Shown one piece after another: positions 48,166 through 61,502 of a DNA stretch of 64,000 nucleotides. The stretch comes from Circinella minor (taxonomy: Eukaryota; Mucoromycota; Mucoromycetes; Mucorales; Lichtheimiaceae), in assembly GCA_016758965.1 (NCBI GenBank), contig JAEPRB010000046.1, positions 1-64,000 of the forward strand. The letters are read 5' to 3'. The translations under genes were made by a program, and so were the position numbers. The notes beneath the pieces are model-generated. The model was not told the DNA's origin, ran no database searches, and worked only from the letters and a program-made list of their open reading frames with translations. Positions within the stretch are counted from its first letter, which is position 1, and the number at the start of each line of letters is the position of its first letter.

Positions 48166-50044
48166 GGTTGAAAACTCGGGCGAAAAAAACAAAGCCCATA
48201 CATCTTGGCAAATCATGGGAACTTGAATTAGAGGAGATATTTATACACACATTTATACAAGTGAGGAGTTGTGTTGTGTAGTATATGCATATGTTTTGTC
48301 TACCTCCCTTTATTTTTCTTCGTACATACATACATGAAGTAACTTATTAATCCAGAGGCATGTAAATATTTATATTTAATTATTAGAAAACAATAAGTAA
48401 TAAATAAATTCCATGTCATCATTCTATAATAAATTTGCAGGAAATAAAACAGGCCATATTTTTCACTTTTTGTTTGTTTTGATGCTTACCATCCTAATCA
48501 CTACACTACTGCTTTTGTGCCTGTGATGATTATCAATGCTTCGGGAAAGTCCTGACTGTCGTCATATTAACTAAATTAATACTTTTTTTGACATGCTTTT
48601 TTTTAAGTTTAAAAATAATATTATTACTTGAATTTTCGCATTATTCCATGTTTACAACATTCTGTTATATATATTATTAATCAAGCATTAAAACACTATT
48701 TTTGTCATTCGCTGTTAATAATATAGATAATAAACGAGATGCTACTCCATTGATGTTTCAGCTAACGCCAAAAATTTGGTTTGTTAGTAAATATACTACA
48801 GTAAATATTACTGGTACTAGACTTTCTGGAAAACGTTTTATGATTACAGTGGGTTAGTACAGTACGAGCGACATAATAATATGAGTTGTTGAAACCATAC
48901 GTATAACCCCAATGAACGTGTCGTCTCGCCAAAATAAACTAATAAATAATCCAGTTAAGCAAAACATAATACAATATAACATAATACGTAATAATGGTGC
49001 TTTTCTTTTTGGAAATATTTATCTATGGGTAAACCACAGTTACTATACGTATCTATTTAAAAAGCTTTTTAGTTAGTGTTCTTAAATGTGTGGTTCGATT
49101 TTAAATCAATTATGACTTATATGTCTATCTTAAATAACAGTGCTCATTTTCATACACTACCATCTCGTGCACATAAAATAAGCAATAAAAAAAGGGGCAA
49201 AAGTATATGTACAAGAATAGGACGTTCATCAAGGAGTAACAGAAAAGAGTAAACAAAGTTTGATGCCGATCACAACAATGTAAAACCTTAATTAAGAATA
49301 CGTAATATGAGGAACATGGATTAAAAAAAATTATCATTAGTTAACTATTTATTATCGCTGATAAATCTGTATAATTGGATCATAATATGTACTGTAGCAG
49401 TGTATTATTATTATTGTTATTATTATGGATGCCAATGGTTCAAATTCTAAAAAAAAATATTAATAACGCGATTACGACAGTTATTACTATTTTACAAATT
49501 ATTCGGTACTTACAAATTATTGATTATCTTTATAATTTGTTGTGTATAAATTACATACTGCGTTTCTAAAAATAATAAACATTGTGCGAAACGTCTACTT
49601 TGGAAACAAAACAGTTTTGCAACATAGATTAAAATTCGTTTATTAAACTGCAAGACTAGGGTGAGCCGGTGTCTATGAGCATAAAATAATGTATTGTGAT
49701 GTTATTCTCTTCATTGTGAGAAATGGATGAAGACGTATAAAATTATGTATATATATAATTCAAACTGCTATTATTAGCTACTGCTTCCATTCACAAATCA
49801 TCACGCAGCTTCAGAAAAAAAAATCTTACTCTTTCGACCATAAAACTTTTTAATATCTCTCAATAAAAAAATAGTAACGGTGGAATAAACTTTTAAAATT
49901 ACTAATTTTTTTTTTATTGTCTTATGTATAAGAGAATCATTACTGTACCAGTTCTTATTTCCATAGTACTAGAAATTAAGATAAAGATTAGCATGATTAA
50001 AAAAAAGCGAAATGTAAATAAATGTGACCGTGCACATGTGGATA
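47880..50044. other. Intergenic region with long poly-A run
   Basis: Contains an uninterrupted A run of about 34 nt at 48130-48163, AT-rich sequence, and no credible gene on either strand. Frames at 48053-48331, 49125-49337 and 49375-49569 consist of homopolymer-derived or strongly F/I/L/Y-biased residues. Confidence 0.45.
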
Positions 50045-51758
50045 TCAAAAAAAGGGAATCAATAATGGAATATAACAAATGATTAATCCTAAAAATAATG
50101 CAAAGATATGACTACTTGCTGAAAAACATGATGTAGTAAATGATGATACAATTGCTTCCTTGAGACTAATTTGTTGAGGTACTCGAGTTGCTAATGCTAT
50201 TTGATGTTGGCATTTTTGTTTTTGTTTTTGTTTAAGTTGTTGCTTTTCATTATTAATAACCGCAGTGCAATTGTTATTGTTTGGTGAATAATTACCACAG
50301 CTGTTAAGTTTATCAAGCGAAAGGGTGTAGTATGGGTTTTGATTATAAAGATGTTGAATTGATGTTGTTGTCGTTGTACTGTTATCTCGGTGTAATAACG
50401 TATTTTCTTTATTGTCATTATTAATATTTGAATACGATATCAAATTATGCTCTTTACCTAGTTGCTTAATAATATTTTTATCAATGTTGATGTGTAAACC
50501 GGGATAGTGGCAGCAACGAAATTTGTCAAAAGTAACACCTGAAATTAGAGGTATACAAAATTGATGTAAAGCAATACTGAAACGTTGAGGATCAAAATTG
50601 TTGGAGATATTGATATCTTTGTTTCGAATAAGTTCTTCATAAACTAACTGTAAAAATTTATCGGCACTGATATCATTACTATTGCCTGGGCAATTTATTT
50701 GTCGGATTACTTGAACGATATCATTGAATGTGGCGATTGGGATTGGAGCATAGTCATTTCCACACAAAGATGCCAAAACAGCCATTTTTGTTTCACCCTA
50801 GAAAAAAAGATAATAAAATAATGAGTCATTCTTTTACGCTTGAAAGAAAAAAAAAAAAGAAAAAGATAAAAAAAAAAAGCAAACTTACCAAAAGACGTAA
50901 TTTTTTGGATGTAGGAAATCCAAGTTTACGGAATAATTCACTTTTGGTAGTAATAGTGACAGGAATAGAACTACTATTCCAATCAATTTGAATAATACGC
51001 TAATAATATAAGTTTAATATATATGTATGAGTTTAATTTTTGTTTATAAACCAATGACAAAGTGGTACACCTACCAAAGCGTTGAATGCACCTGGATAAG
51101 CAAAGAGATCACCGTCATTTGACATAATCGCACCATGTTCATTTTTAGTTAATTGGTTACATAAATATACAATCTCCGCATCAGCTTCGTACGCAGCAAA
51201 ATGGAAGTAAGTGATACCTTTCTTCTTGTCGTTACTATCATCCTGTCGTTTTTGCTGTTTTTTGTTCTTAGTAACTGTAGTGATGGCTGTTGGCTTTAAA
51301 TACTCTCGGTAAGGAATAAAGTCTGCTCTTGACTCTAAGTTCTGTTGAATAGCTTTTTTTATTTTCCAAGAAAAGTTATTCTTGAGGCTATTACTTTGTC
51401 GAGATTTTCTCTCTTCGCAAGTCTTTTTTTTGGCAGGAATCGATGGACCATCGATCACAAGACATACATCTAAATCATTTTTTCCACCACGCATACGCTT
51501 GATACGTTTAAGTACACGACTAATGAATTGATTAATAGCTCTGGCAAGATCAGGATGATCATATTCCCGATTGTCTTTTAATGATTGTCTGATAATATCG
51601 GTTCCTGGGCCATTTTGTAACAATAGGAAAAAAATGCAGCAAAAGTCAATAAAAATGATATCCGTTTCATATCTTTTTAATACCGAGGAGAGAGATGTTT
51701 CTTTATGATAGACTTTAAGTTTGTAGCGAGCGTAAGGATGTAAATTCTTGAGACCCAT
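50045..51758 (-). CDS. XPG/FEN1-like nuclease (PIN-like fold) with C-terminal transmembrane segment
   Basis: Three minus exons (51758-51075, 50999-50889, 50797-50045) join in phase to 515 residues. The start MGLKNLHPYARYK matches the conserved N-terminal Met-Gly of XPG-family nucleases. Acidic family motifs are present: IDF near the N-terminus, an IDG-containing KKK..ER segment (LVIDGPSIPAKKK), EADAE in the XPG-I region, SNDGDLFAYPG, and SLCGNDY in the helix-hairpin-helix region. The divergence from FEN1/EXO1/Rad2 is strong, so it is an outlying family member. Unusually, the last ~25 residues (HIFALFLGLIICYIPLLIPFF) form one hydrophobic helix ending at the stop, like a tail anchor. Substrate unknown; DNA or RNA flap/structure cleavage is a family inference. 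Confidence 0.82.
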
Positions 51759-52745
51759 AAGAATAGCGATATTGGTGTTGTTGACTGATGCAAGGAAGAA
51801 AAAAAAAAGAGATAGATATATCCGTAACAATAGTAATATACAGAGTAAAACTTGGAATAAAATGATTTTGGTGCTATGTTTATACCAGTTTTTTTTTTTC
51901 GGATCAGATTTTTGAATAACATTAATAAGTGGCACAAAAAAAAAAAATGGTACATTTACTTACATTGAGTTAAGTTAAAGAATATAAAGAAAAAAAATAA
52001 GACAAAGTGATCCGTGATAAAAACTCTTTGTTAATGGTATAGAATTAAAAAAATTTTGGCAGTAAAATGATGTTCCTGATTGTTATATACTCGTTGACAA
52101 ACTGGGTCCTATTATTACGGTATGATGTTGGTTTTTTATTTACTATTTATATCAATATAACTATTATTTTATAAAGAAAAAAAATTAAACCTTATAGTAT
52201 AAAGTAGCATAAATCAGCGAGAGAAAATGGAGAGATCTGTAATTAGTAGTTACAAGGAACAAAGAAATACACATTCTTTATATAAAGTTTTTTTTTCTTG
52301 ATCTTGGTAAAAGGTCAAAGGAACCAGTACAAAAATAAAAAATCAATTGTTCTTCCATTTTCTAGCTGATTCCACCAATAATAATAGAGATATTCTGATC
52401 TTACTATGCAAATTATTACCTGTGTTACGTGCGTCGTGTGATTTTGGGTATAACAGTTTATATTATTATAACAATTTGAGTTTTATAGAAAGCTTCATGT
52501 AAAATCGACGAAACTTGGAAAAAGAATAAATATGAAACGTAAGAAAAAATTAAGCATCGATCAATGATAATATAATGTAACAAAAGTTTATTTTTCGCTT
52601 AATTTTATTGCAGTCATAATTGATTTTATAATAATATCATTGTAACTAAAAATAATAAAAACTATCAAGCAAAAAAAAAAAAAAATGCAGCAGCAATATA
52701 CACATATATGTATGGTTAATTAATTTTTTTCAACTATTTATGCGA
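51759..52745. other. Upstream region of the XPG-like gene
   Basis: AT-rich with A/T homopolymers. An in-frame extension upstream of the chosen ATG (to about 51935) codes for a Phe/Leu-rich stretch not expected before the conserved Met-Gly start, so I treat it as leader or intron. No other gene seen. Confidence 0.4.
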
Positions 52746-52982
52746 CTACAAAGTAATAGATAAAAGGAAAATAAAACATCCCAGTGTTAAAACATATCCA
52801 AGCGTAATAGCAAATACTAACCATGACAATGAGCTATTGCCTTGTGTAAATTGATTTAAGGGTGGAGGGAATTGTTGCGTGATATAATAGTTCATTTTAA
52901 CACTGATATTCCAGATCAAGCACAAAAAAATAATACGTATCAGTAGGTTCGATAAAAGTGCCACTCTGTATGGAGACTCACA
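52746..52982 (-). CDS. Possible small two-span membrane protein (terminal exon)
   Basis: A minus-strand frame opens after a plausible acceptor (TATTAG at 52983-52988) and runs 78 codons to the stop at 52746. It codes for two hydrophobic segments (LLIRIIFLCLIWNI and WLVFAITLGYVLTLGCFIFL) around a short polar loop with QQFPPPLNQ. An internal ATG at 52895 would give a 49-aa single-span version. I found no in-phase first exon upstream, and no family is recognised. It may be the last exon of a small membrane protein, or chance in hydrophobic-biased AT-rich DNA. Confidence 0.35.
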   Translation of the reverse strand, partial: CESPYRVALLSNLLIRIIFLCLIWNISVKMNYYITQQFPPPLNQFTQGNSSLSWLVFAITLGYVLTLGCFIFLLSITL

Positions 52983-55631
52983 CTAATACTTCTTCGGAAA
53001 CTTTTAATTAATACTAATTATGGTTTTTGTAATTCTTTTGATATTGTAATCACCAGTTAATTACCATTCCCATGTCTCCATTATTACTCTTTCTATCCTT
53101 TTGAACTTCATCGATGTATTTATAATATATCTTATTTTCCTTTACGTCATTACGTACTATTATTGTTATTATTACGTATTAAACTCATCCCTTGTTCCAA
53201 CTCAATTAAAATAGTAGAAAAAACCCTCTCAAATAGTATGTATAATGTATAAAACCCCCAAGTAACACAGTTCTAGAAACTGATTCAATTTGGTGACTCT
53301 CGAGCATAAATCACCAACTGCTGCGCATAAGTCATAATCTTATAGCTGCGAGAGAGGTGCCGTTTATATTAGTTTCTACACCATTCCCTCCTCCCTTCAT
53401 TGAGTGCAGCAACGGTCGCCAAGAACTACTGTGGTAGGCTTTTGACCTGCTGCGTAACTTTTGAAAAACATATAAATGCCCCCACTTTTCATAACATGAT
53501 AAAGATTATCAATTATTTTACTCGATTATTAAATACAATAACATAAGAGACCCTTCTTGACCACTCAATTCTGTCAATAATCAAGTTGTTATAACTTGTA
53601 GAAGGAACTATATCACTTTTCTCTCACAAATATAATTCAATCCAAATAAAAATTACAATATTTTACACAGATACAATTCTCATACTTCATAATCTGAAGT
53701 ATCCCTTTTATACATAAATATATATAACGTTGCAATAAGCGACATTATTGCTGATGCTCACTACTATTTTAATTATTATAAGTCATAACCTATCTACCGA
53801 ATAAAACTTTAAACTCCCCGTTACAATATGATAGCAAGTAATTATGTTTTTTATAAAACATTAAAAAAAAATATAGTACTAAATGTTTCTGTATCATTAG
53901 CTATATGATAAGCTTAAATTAGTGTGGTATCTATTGGCATAAAAAAATGCCAAGGGAACATTTATATATTATCGCCCGACTACACCAATATGGTAGAGGT
54001 CAAAGCTTTTTTATTTATCTAGTACTAAATGACTGGTGTCTCTTTAGAGCAAGTTGGCTGACTCGTTGAGGTTTATAGATTTGATATACAAGAGAAAGCA
54101 TGTTGTTGAACAAGGGAGAGGTACTCAAATAATGAATACTAAGCTAGGATTTTTGTAGCTACGTAGATTATTTTTTTTTTCAAATAAGCATTCTATAGCA
54201 CTCATCATGAGAGTAGTTACAGAGAAGAGAAAAACTAGATAGATAATTTAGCGGAGTCAATGCGGAAACAGGATAGTATGCAACCAGGGCACATCGGCAT
54301 TAAAACTCTTGACATAATGTTGTTGGTGGGACCAGGCGGGACGAACCTAGTAGAGGGTACCCTCAACTCGGTCACTCCAATATGGTATATGTAAGAGTAG
54401 CCAAAAAAAAAAAAAAAGGCAGATAATAAATCATTTGATCACGCAACAATTTTTTAAGTTTACTTGTGTATTATCATTAATGGTGTGTCTTTTTTTATAA
54501 TGGAAATAATGACTCACATTGAGTCAAATTTTTTATTGCCGAAATCAAATTAAATTATGCTGTATATAATATATATTAATAATGAAGAAAGCAAAATTTC
54601 TATAGGTATTATTGCGATTGATATTTTATGAATAATATAATAAATAAAAACATACAGTATGCTGATGTTGTATTATTTTAGTCTTATTGTAATAAGAGGT
54701 CATTAACTCATGTCATGATTACCAAGAATGCTTAAAGGAAATAACTCAAAACAATTGGTGATAATGAACCAAAAAAAAAAGTCTAACATCATCTGAATAT
54801 GTAGCTGCTTTTCTTTGTTGCTATGTCTATCAAATGTAGTTATGTGAAAATTAACCGTCTTAATTCCTGTTGAACTACCTTTTTCTCTTCTTGTCTCTAT
54901 TTATCCAATAGTTGTCGTGAAAATAAAAATAAAATCACGACTATATTTAACATAGAACACACGTCGACCCATGTTATTACACCTTTTTTTTTTTTTTAAT
55001 TCTACTACAAATTATTTTGTACAATAAAATAGTCTTGTAAATTAGTATTGCTACAACAATGACAGAATAAGACACTGATAATTGAATTTTATGGTAAAGT
55101 GTAATAAATTCTTTATTTCTACAAACACAAACAAATTCACTGAATGAACTTTACTTTTCTATTATTCTATTGATGAAATATAGTTTGGAGTAGTGTTTTT
55201 TTTTTTTTTTCAACTAGTAATAAATAAAAGAAACTGTTGATGGATAGAACTCAAAAAAGAATCATCAACATTATTTATACTGTATTATTGTTGTATACTA
55301 TTGCAGGATTTTCGACCACCTTTTACAATAACATAATCATTATTAAAAAAAAAATTCTTTATTATTAGCTAAAGAGAGAGAAATATGGAAGAGAAGGAAA
55401 ATGTTTCTACAACTAAAAAAAAAAAACATGATACTGTACTAATACTATATCACTACTCATCATCTGTTTGTCATTATAAATAGATATATAAAATATGTTT
55501 GCTATTCTGATGATTGTGGTATTTAAATAATGTTGAGTGAATGATACGTAAAATTATAATATATATATAAAAGAAAACACGAAATGTATTATATTGTTTA
55601 TGAGTGTGTGAAAAGAGTAAAATTCCTTCTT
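52983..55631. other. 2.6-kb intergenic region
   Basis: No intact gene on either strand. The block 53270-53600 is less AT-rich and includes TATAAATGCCCCC (53470) and a TTGTTATAACTTGTAG end, loosely LTR-like. The block 54285-54390 is relatively GC-rich and precedes an A14 run (54402-54415). Neither shows repeats or coding frames that I can support. Confidence 0.4.
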
Positions 55632-58600
55632 CTAAACACCATATTTATGAACAAGTATTTGTTGAGTTTCTGGAGTTAAACTACCCCATCCTTGTTGCCA
55701 TTGTTCTTCATTTAACATACTTTTATAACCCATTAAAATCTATATAATTTATTCATTTTTTTTTTTTTTAGATATTAATATATCATATATATATATTATT
55801 ATTCATTGACTAGATTAATTATTACCTCGTTAAATGATTTAGATAACTGTGGTGATGGACGTTGATATCTTGCAATAAGTTCGAAAAGATTATTAAATTG
55901 CTAATATATATATATATATATATAGTAAGTATTAAAGTTTTTATTTATTTATATATCCTTTATAAAGTAAGTATATATATTAAAAGAAAATAAACTTACA
56001 TCGGTAATACCACTTGGATTAATTTTAATGACTGTACATAACCCTTGAAAAGATGTATCCTTTTCATCATTCTCTCTTAACAATGTCGACTTTTCTAACC
56101 AAGGTCGTATAAATTGTGGTAAATGTCTTGCTAAAATGTCAGGACAAGCATATCCCAATCTACCAATGGTAATAATAGCATTTTCTTGCAAAGATTCTTG
56201 TGTTTCTGGATTCACCAAAAGAGGGAGTAACTGTTGGAGGAGTGGTTCGATAAATGGTTGCATTTCTTGACCCCATCGAATGGCAATTTCACCTACAGCC
56301 CATACAGCATTATTGGAAACACTCACCAAATTTGGATCAGGACCAATTTGTTCAATAAGTTCAGGTAATATGGGTTGTGCTAAATAGCCTTTTAACTGTT
56401 CAAAACAGGCCATGGCTAAATCACCAATTAATGCATAGGTGGCTTGAAGTACTTCAGTAACAGGATCATGAACACATACAGCTAATAAGGATAAGAGGGG
56501 TGGATCAGAATTAGCAACTAATGGTTCGATAAGCTGTCCAAGACCTTGAACGAGACCGGACAAGAGATCCAATGCAACAACCATGAATTCAACATCAGGT
56601 GGATCATATTCATCTGGGTTTTGATCTGCCATAAAAATTTGATGAAGTGTGGTAGCAACTAATTTGACACATCGAGTAAATACTGGTTCTGCATAAGGAG
56701 CAAATACAGTTCCTAAAGCTGCTGTAACTGAGGAAAGACACTATTATAATATATTTGTTAATTCCTTAGTATATAAGTACTCATCATACTTTATTATTAT
56801 TATTATTATTGCTCACACACGCACACACTCTCTCTCTTTCTATATATATATATTTACCTCTAACAAAGGAAATAAATCAGTATCTTGATCAGAAAGTTGA
56901 TTCCATTTTGCAATCAAGGGAGGCATCATTAATACCAAACATCTTGGTTGATTTAATGCTGATCCAACTGATTCAGCCAGTGTACCCAATGCATCGTATA
57001 AAATTAATAAATTTTTATGTTGATACGTATTAAATGCTGTTGTCAAATTAATTAAAATAGGTTCCAAATAAGGCACCAATTCAATTGTAGCTTCTTCTTC
57101 CAACGTTGCAAATGCAGAACATGCTGCTTCTTGGACACGTTTATTTTTATCCAAAACACGTTGTAATAAATTAAATAATACTGGTTCAAAGTATGCAAGA
57201 CGACCTTCAGGTTTATCTGCTTGTTCTACACACCATCGTGAAAATCGACCCAATGCCCAACATGTAATGGATCGAATTAGTGGCTAAATTTTTTTTTATT
57301 TTTTTTATTTTTCAAAGAGGAATTTATAAATATGTATTCTTTATTGCTTTTACATTTAAAAATATTTAATTTTTTTTCCCTTACCTTTGGATCATTTAAA
57401 CTTTTTATTAGATATGGCATCATTTCTGGTAAATGAGGTGCAATATCTTCTATACCACCTAATTTTCAAATAAATAAATAAATAATTTTTTTTTATTTTT
57501 TTACTACACCTCATCCATAATATTTAATTAATATATTAAATAATAATATACCTTCTGCAGCAGCTCCTAATGCCAAAATACCACTTTCTCTTTCTTTCCA
57601 ATCTTCACTAAATAAGTTTTGGTTCAATAAAGGTAACAAGACAATGACAACATAACGTTGATAAGTTGTTGATAATACATCCAATGCTGCTGCACTACAT
57701 TTTCTCAATGTCCATTCAGAATAAAATTCATCATCATCATAATCTTCATCCTCATCATCGTCGTCATCGTCATCTTCATCATTATTATCATCATCGTGAT
57801 CGTTATCCACATGATCGTCATTTTGATTAACACCATTATGACCCTCTGATACATTACTTATATCATTGTTTTGTCCATTCTGTCCATTTTCCTCACCATC
57901 CCCATCTTGTATTGAATTTTGTTGTTGTTGTTGTTGTTGCTGTTGTTGTATAGTATGTCCACGATGCCTTCGAGAATGTCTTGGTTTAATATCCATTTCA
58001 TTATCTGGGATATGAGCATTATCATCTTCATCTGATCCACCCAACATAAATAAATCCGTATCTGAATACACCATTCTTTTCAATAATTCAGGAATAATTC
58101 TTGATAAATAAGGTAATAATCGTTCATACATGTCATTATCTAAATTTGAAAATTGAATCCAAAAATCACATGCTTCTAAAGCTACTTCTTCTGTTTCATC
58201 ACGCGTACAATAAATCATATAATCAATAACAGAATCAATATAAGGTGTTAATGCTTGTGGACTTGCTTCTAATACCATAACAAGGGATCGACAAATTTCT
58301 TGTCGTACACGTGAACTATCATCGGTGGCTCGAGCGAATAATGCATTTAAATAAGAATTCATGTTTTGTAAAAGAGATTCACTTTGTAACATGATGAATT
58401 GACTTGTAGCAGTAATTGCAATAGCACGGAGTTTAGCATCGGGGTTGTAAAAGAATTGAATAAACTTGGGGATCATAAAGTCCAATGGTTTATTTCCTTC
58501 AAAGGGTTGTTGTTGGTCTAAATCCCTGGCGGCGTCTTCGCAGATCATGGCCAGTGCGTCAAATGCCATCTAGAAAAAAAAAAAAAAAAAATTCAAACCC

Positions 58601-59403
58601 ACCATGAATGTTGTCCGCCCAAAAATAAATAATTTTACAGCAAAAAGGGATAGTATATATATATATATAAATGAAAAATCGACATATAAAAAATAAAATA
58701 ATGAAGATAATAGATTTTATTATTATAATTTAAAATAAAAAGAAAGAAAGAAAGAAAGAAAAATAAATAGTATAAGAATTTTGGATATTATTATCATTAT
58801 TTTTTTTTTTTTTTTATTAATTTACCTCAATAGTAACCAGGTCGGGACTATCTAATTTTTCTACCAAGACTTGCAGAATTTGAGGCCAATTATGTGTTTG
58901 ACCTCGGGTAACGATAGCAGCAATACTTGAAGCAATAGTTCTACGTACATCAAGATCAGGATCAGGATTATTTAATGCTTCAGCACAACATAATTTAACA
59001 TGATCAAGTACTTGAAGTGGAATAGTATTAAAATACGATCGAATATTATTTTTTAATAAATGACCTGCTATGGCCCGTGGGTAAGAATCTATGTGTGGCA
59101 TTTTTGTTAAGATATACACAAGATATGAGTTATAATCTGGTATTTCATTAAATGATGCAAGTTTCTATTGTTATTTTATATTAGTATATATCCTTTTTTT
59201 TTTTTTTGTATATATAAAAAGAAATAGAGAGAGAGAGAGAGAAAAAGAGAGGGTCTTTTTTTTTTTTAAAAAAAAAAAAAACCAACCAAGATTTTATTTA
59301 CCTGTTGAACCAAGAGTTGATCTCGGCTTTCAGGACGAGTAGCATCGCGAAGTAATAAAAGTAAATCGTTTAATCCTTGTTCTTGTGGTTGCCAAGTCGA
59401 CAT
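55632..59403 (-). CDS. KAP104: Transportin / karyopherin beta-2 (Kap104/TNPO1)
   Basis: Eight minus exons (59403-59302, 59164-58826, 58569-57552, 57458-57385, 57283-56858, 56740-56000, 55900-55826, 55739-55632) give 2883 nt, or 960 residues, slightly longer than the usual ~890-920. Similarity to transportin is continuous: [28 protein letters not shown]-like HEAT helices, [83 protein letters not shown] and a final KYGV. It imports PY-NLS cargo such as hnRNP-type proteins into the nucleus with RanGTP. The acidic HEAT-8 loop that releases cargo is greatly enlarged here by poly-Gln and a long Asp/Glu tract (57725-57950 region), explaining the extra length. It lies 623 bp downstream of the Syp1-like gene on the same strand. 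Confidence 0.96.
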
Positions 59404-60026
59404 TTAACAAATGACGATGAGTTATTAATAATGTTGAAAAAAGTAGTTGGGGGGGAGGAGAAGAGTGAAGGTGGAGGAGTTAAAAAAAAAAGAAACAAAA
59501 AAGGGGGAGGGGCAAGAGAAAAGAATTTGCTGTTAAGTAAAATGAGTAATTGAGAAGAAGAAGAAGAAGAAGAATAAAAAAGGTGTGGGTATCAAAAAAA
59601 AAAAAAAGTGAGTGAAATGAGTAAGAGAATGTCTGTGTGTACACTAAACACAATCGTCAATCTTGGGGGGGGGGAAAGGAATCTTGAGGTTCGGTTATGT
59701 GTGGCTGCTGTAATAGAAATAAAGTTTACTTTGACCCCGTGACATTTCTTACACAAAAAAAAAAAACTCTCTCTTTCTTTCTATTAAAGAGCCTTATTTT
59801 ATCATCATCATCGTCATCATTATTATTATTACCTTGGTTAAACAAATTCCTTTTATCGTTAATAAAAATCGTCATAGATAAAAAAAAAAAAGGTTTCACA
59901 TGTTAATAATAATGATCCAAAATAAAGGACCCTGTATTTTTACTATTATCAGAAAATAATCTACTATTTTATTATTTATTTATTTACTTATTATTTATTA
60001 TTATATTTTTTATTATTATTTATAAT
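59404..60026 (-). promoter_or_regulatory. Intergenic region between Syp1-like and transportin genes
   Basis: The minus-strand leader of the transportin gene is pyrimidine-rich (CTT/TCC tracts at 59449-59580, including TTCTTCTTCTTC and CCCCCC at 59665-59672). AT-rich sequence near 59940-60026 is the 3' flank of the Syp1-like gene. No further gene. Confidence 0.4.
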
Positions 60027-61470
60027 TTATTGTTCGGCAACATATTTTCCAGTACGTATCGATCTTTCTATTGATTCAATCGTGGCCCAGATCTTAGTTT
60101 CATTAGATCCTGAATTTTGTTCAGTATTAACAAGATGAATGAGAGATACTAATCGATCTTTTACTTCAAATCGTACTTGTAAAGTTTGAGCCGATCCTTG
60201 TTCCTTGGTAATAAATTTAGCTCGTAAGATACGTTCTTCATTACCTTGCCATTCACCCATAGGCCAAACCATTTTATCTTGATCTACCATCCATTGTCCT
60301 CCTGGAACACTTTGAACATTTTGTACATTACCACTCACAGTAGTCATAAAAAAGATACCGTGAAGATGACTTGCTAAATCGTGTTGACTTTTTTGATATT
60401 TGACAAGTAATAATGTTTGTTCAGATTCACATTTCCACATGGGTTTTACTTTAATAGGTAATAAGTCATTATCATTATCATTATCATTATCATTTAATTT
60501 CACTTGATATTTGATACATGGAATAGGACTATCGCCTGCCAAATGGAACATATTTGTATCTAGTTTATAAACACCTTTTTCTTCTTCTTCTTCTTCTATT
60601 TCAGTAATATAACTTGTATTTGGTGTAATTCGTTCAAGTTGATCCACATGTTCAAGTCGGAAACAAACTGGTTTTGTAGTATCTGATGGTCCATGATAAG
60701 CGATCTTGACTTCACCTAGTACAGCAGATTTTACAACATTACCACCTTTCATGAGACAATGTATACTTTCAGTTATTTGGACTTTGATCGTTGGTTTTGG
60801 TGTTGTAAGTGATTCCACACTCGATGTTATTGTAGATTGTTCAATGATAGGAGGAGTAATATCAACAACTTGAATTTTATTTAATTCTTCTTCTTTTTCA
60901 ACTGACGTTGATAATGATTGAATGGTGGATGGAGAATCTTGAAGTTGTAAGGGTATATCATTACTTGTATCATCAAATGGAGAAGATGATGATGATGTAG
61001 TAGTAGTAGTACTCATCGATAATGGTGACCCAGTAGATTGTTTAATTTCTTGTACAGGATCCAATAATCGGGTACTTCTTTGATTATCACGACGACCTCT
61101 TCTTTTACCCGAAGCAGATGGACTTTTTTCTTTAAGCATAGATGATACACGCGTTAATGCAACAGCTGATTTTTGAGCATCTTCTTCTTTTACAGTTTCA
61201 TTTTTAATATCCACTTTAAGTTTAGGTTGATTACTACTGAAAACACTATTATATAGATATAAGGTATGAGATAAATGTTAATTTTTAAGAAGGTTTTTTA
61301 ATAATACTAACCTGCCGTTATCGGAGAAAAAGTCATCATCATGCAAAGAACCATTATTTGTACTGTTGTCACCAGGCCATGCTGCGCGATCTGGAGGTGG
61401 AATTGTGTAACCTTCTGCATCCACTAATACTTTGGGCTTATCAAAAATAACAATTAGTTCTAAATTACTT

Positions 61471-61502
<32 letters not shown>

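Noticed and set aside
48053..48331. Open frames with poly-Lys or poly-Phe
   Set aside because: They exist only because of the 34-nt A run.
49125..49569. Open frames with Phe/Tyr/Ile-rich translations on both strands
   Set aside because: Composition is what random AT-rich sequence gives; no leader, no domain.
53270..53600. Possible second LTR-like block (TATAAATGCCCCC, TTGTTATAACTT end)
   Set aside because: No terminal inverted dinucleotides, no duplicated flank and no second copy in the window.
54285..54415. GC-richer block ending in A14, considered as a tRNA-derived SINE
   Set aside because: The GGTTCG-like string on the minus strand lacks a proper B-box, no A-box at the right spacing, and no target duplication was seen.
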